7,259 bases of DNA, from the NCBI GenBank assembly GCA_009925805.1, contig RFQF01000101.1, positions 1 through 7,259 on the forward strand, written 5' to 3'. The DNA comes from Flavobacteriia bacterium. GTDB taxonomy: Bacteria; Bacteroidota; Bacteroidia; Flavobacteriales_D; Crocinitomicaceae. The notes below the pieces were generated by a model. It made no database searches. It saw only the letters and a program-made list of their open reading frames with translations, and was not told where the DNA came from. The first letter of the stretch is position 1. Each line of letters starts with the position of its first letter. Position numbers and translations under genes: made by a program. Shown here piece after piece: positions 6,928 through 7,259 of this stretch.

Positions 6928-6955
6928 AAGGGGGCTTCAAGCCCCCTTTTTTTTT
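6928..6955 (+). terminator. Strong rho-independent terminator after the T9SS gene
   Basis: An 8-bp stem (AAGGGGGC at 6928-6935 pairing with GCCCCCTT at 6941-6948) closes a five-base TTCAA loop. It is followed directly by a T-run that, counting the stem end, covers 6947-6955. It starts 14 bases after the T9SS stop codon. The minus strand has no comparable T-tract, so it acts on rightward transcripts only. It ends three bases before the ATG of the response regulator. Confidence 0.9.
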
Positions 6956-6958
6956 GCC

Positions 6959-7259
6959 ATGGAAACCAATAAAGGACATGTTATTTTGCTGGTAGACGAC
7001 GAACCAGATATTCTGGAGTTTTTATCCTATACCCTACTAAAAGAGGGGTATAAAGTATTCACAGCTACCAATGGCGAGGAAGCTGTAAGAATGGTTCAAG
7101 AGATTGCACCTTCTTTGATTTTAATGGATGTGATGATGCCGCAAATGGACGGAATTGAAGCATGTCAAATCATCCGAAAAGACCTCAACCTAAATCAACC
7201 TATCATAGCATTTCTAACCGCAAGATCTGAAGATTATGCGCAAATCGCGGGGCTCACAG
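6959..7259 (+). CDS. Response regulator, receiver domain (partial at right edge; likely OmpR/PhoB-type)
   Basis: One hundred residues lie in the window. They form most of a receiver domain: the acidic pair D13-D14 in L-L-V-D-D-E-P-D, the phosphoacceptor D57 in L-I-L-M-D-V-M-M-P-Q-M-D-G, and the switch Thr87 in F-L-T-A-R. A cognate sensor kinase would phosphorylate D57. The conserved Lys and the output domain lie beyond the edge. The start, with D-I-L-E-F-L-S-Y-x-L-x-K-E-G-Y-x-V-x-T-A-x-N-G, looks like Bacteroidota regulators annotated as PhoB/PhoP-type DNA-binding proteins, but without the C-terminal half a winged-helix output domain is inferred. ATG 6959 is the only good start, because it is followed at once by the first receiver strand. 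It lies three bases after the terminator T-run, so there is no room for a promoter between them. Its promoter must overlap the end of the T9SS gene or the terminator, or the gene depends on read-through. I found no phased TTAACA boxes before it. Confidence 0.88.
   Translation, partial: METNKGHVILLVDDEPDILEFLSYTLLKEGYKVFTATNGEEAVRMVQEIAPSLILMDVMMPQMDGIEACQIIRKDLNLNQPIIAFLTARSEDYAQIAGLT

Noticed and set aside
6880..6958. Phased TTAACA boxes or a TAnnTTTG promoter before the response regulator
   Set aside because: TTAGTT at 6896 has no partner 11 bp away, and no convincing -7 element is seen, so autoregulation by the same boxes is not supported.

Overview
The window looks like a piece of a Bacteroidota chromosome, most likely Flavobacteriales-like. 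The evidence is a large secreted protein with a type A Por/type IX secretion (T9SS) C-terminal domain, a TonB-dependent receptor with an N-terminal carboxypeptidase-regulatory-like domain, signal peptides ending in A-Q or G-Q, A/T-rich leaders without strong Shine-Dalgarno sequences, and promoter elements of the Bacteroidota TAnnTTTG type. No tRNA, rRNA, CRISPR array, insertion sequence or phage gene is visible.

Layout. Bases 1-62 hold the last codons of an OmpA-family C-terminal domain (+). Four bases further on, a convergent minus-strand gene (67-1179) encodes an exported DUF2891 protein of unknown function. A 164-base divergent intergenic region follows (1180-1343). It holds a hairpin with a T-tract facing left, three direct repeats spaced 11 bp apart, and a -7-like element. 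Next is a TonB-dependent receptor of 978 residues (1344-4280, +). A 107-base spacer (4281-4387) carries four repeats with the same 11-bp phase and a matching -7-like element. It is followed by an 841-residue T9SS-exported protein with a beta-helix-like body, an Ig_7-like domain, two Ig-like repeats, a PKD domain and a sorting domain (4388-6913, +). A strong intrinsic terminator (6928-6955) follows. Only three bases after its T-run begins a response regulator, of which the first 100 residues lie in the window (6959-7259, +).

How it may work together. The most informative signal is regulatory. The receptor and the T9SS protein each carry tandem TTAACA-like units in 11-bp phase. In both promoters the last unit starts exactly 26 bp before the first base of a GAAnTTTG element, and neither has an obvious -33 element. 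This is what two co-activated promoters under one OmpR/PhoB-type activator would look like, and a response regulator of that general type is encoded just downstream. The inference is an outer-membrane receptor plus surface-protein pair induced by one stress or nutrient signal. Phosphate limitation is the leading guess, because PhoB sites are also 11-bp direct repeats, but nothing in the window proves the signal or the ligand. The two proteins could form a SusD-independent capture and uptake pair. DUF2891 is divergent, lacks the phased boxes and may be unrelated.
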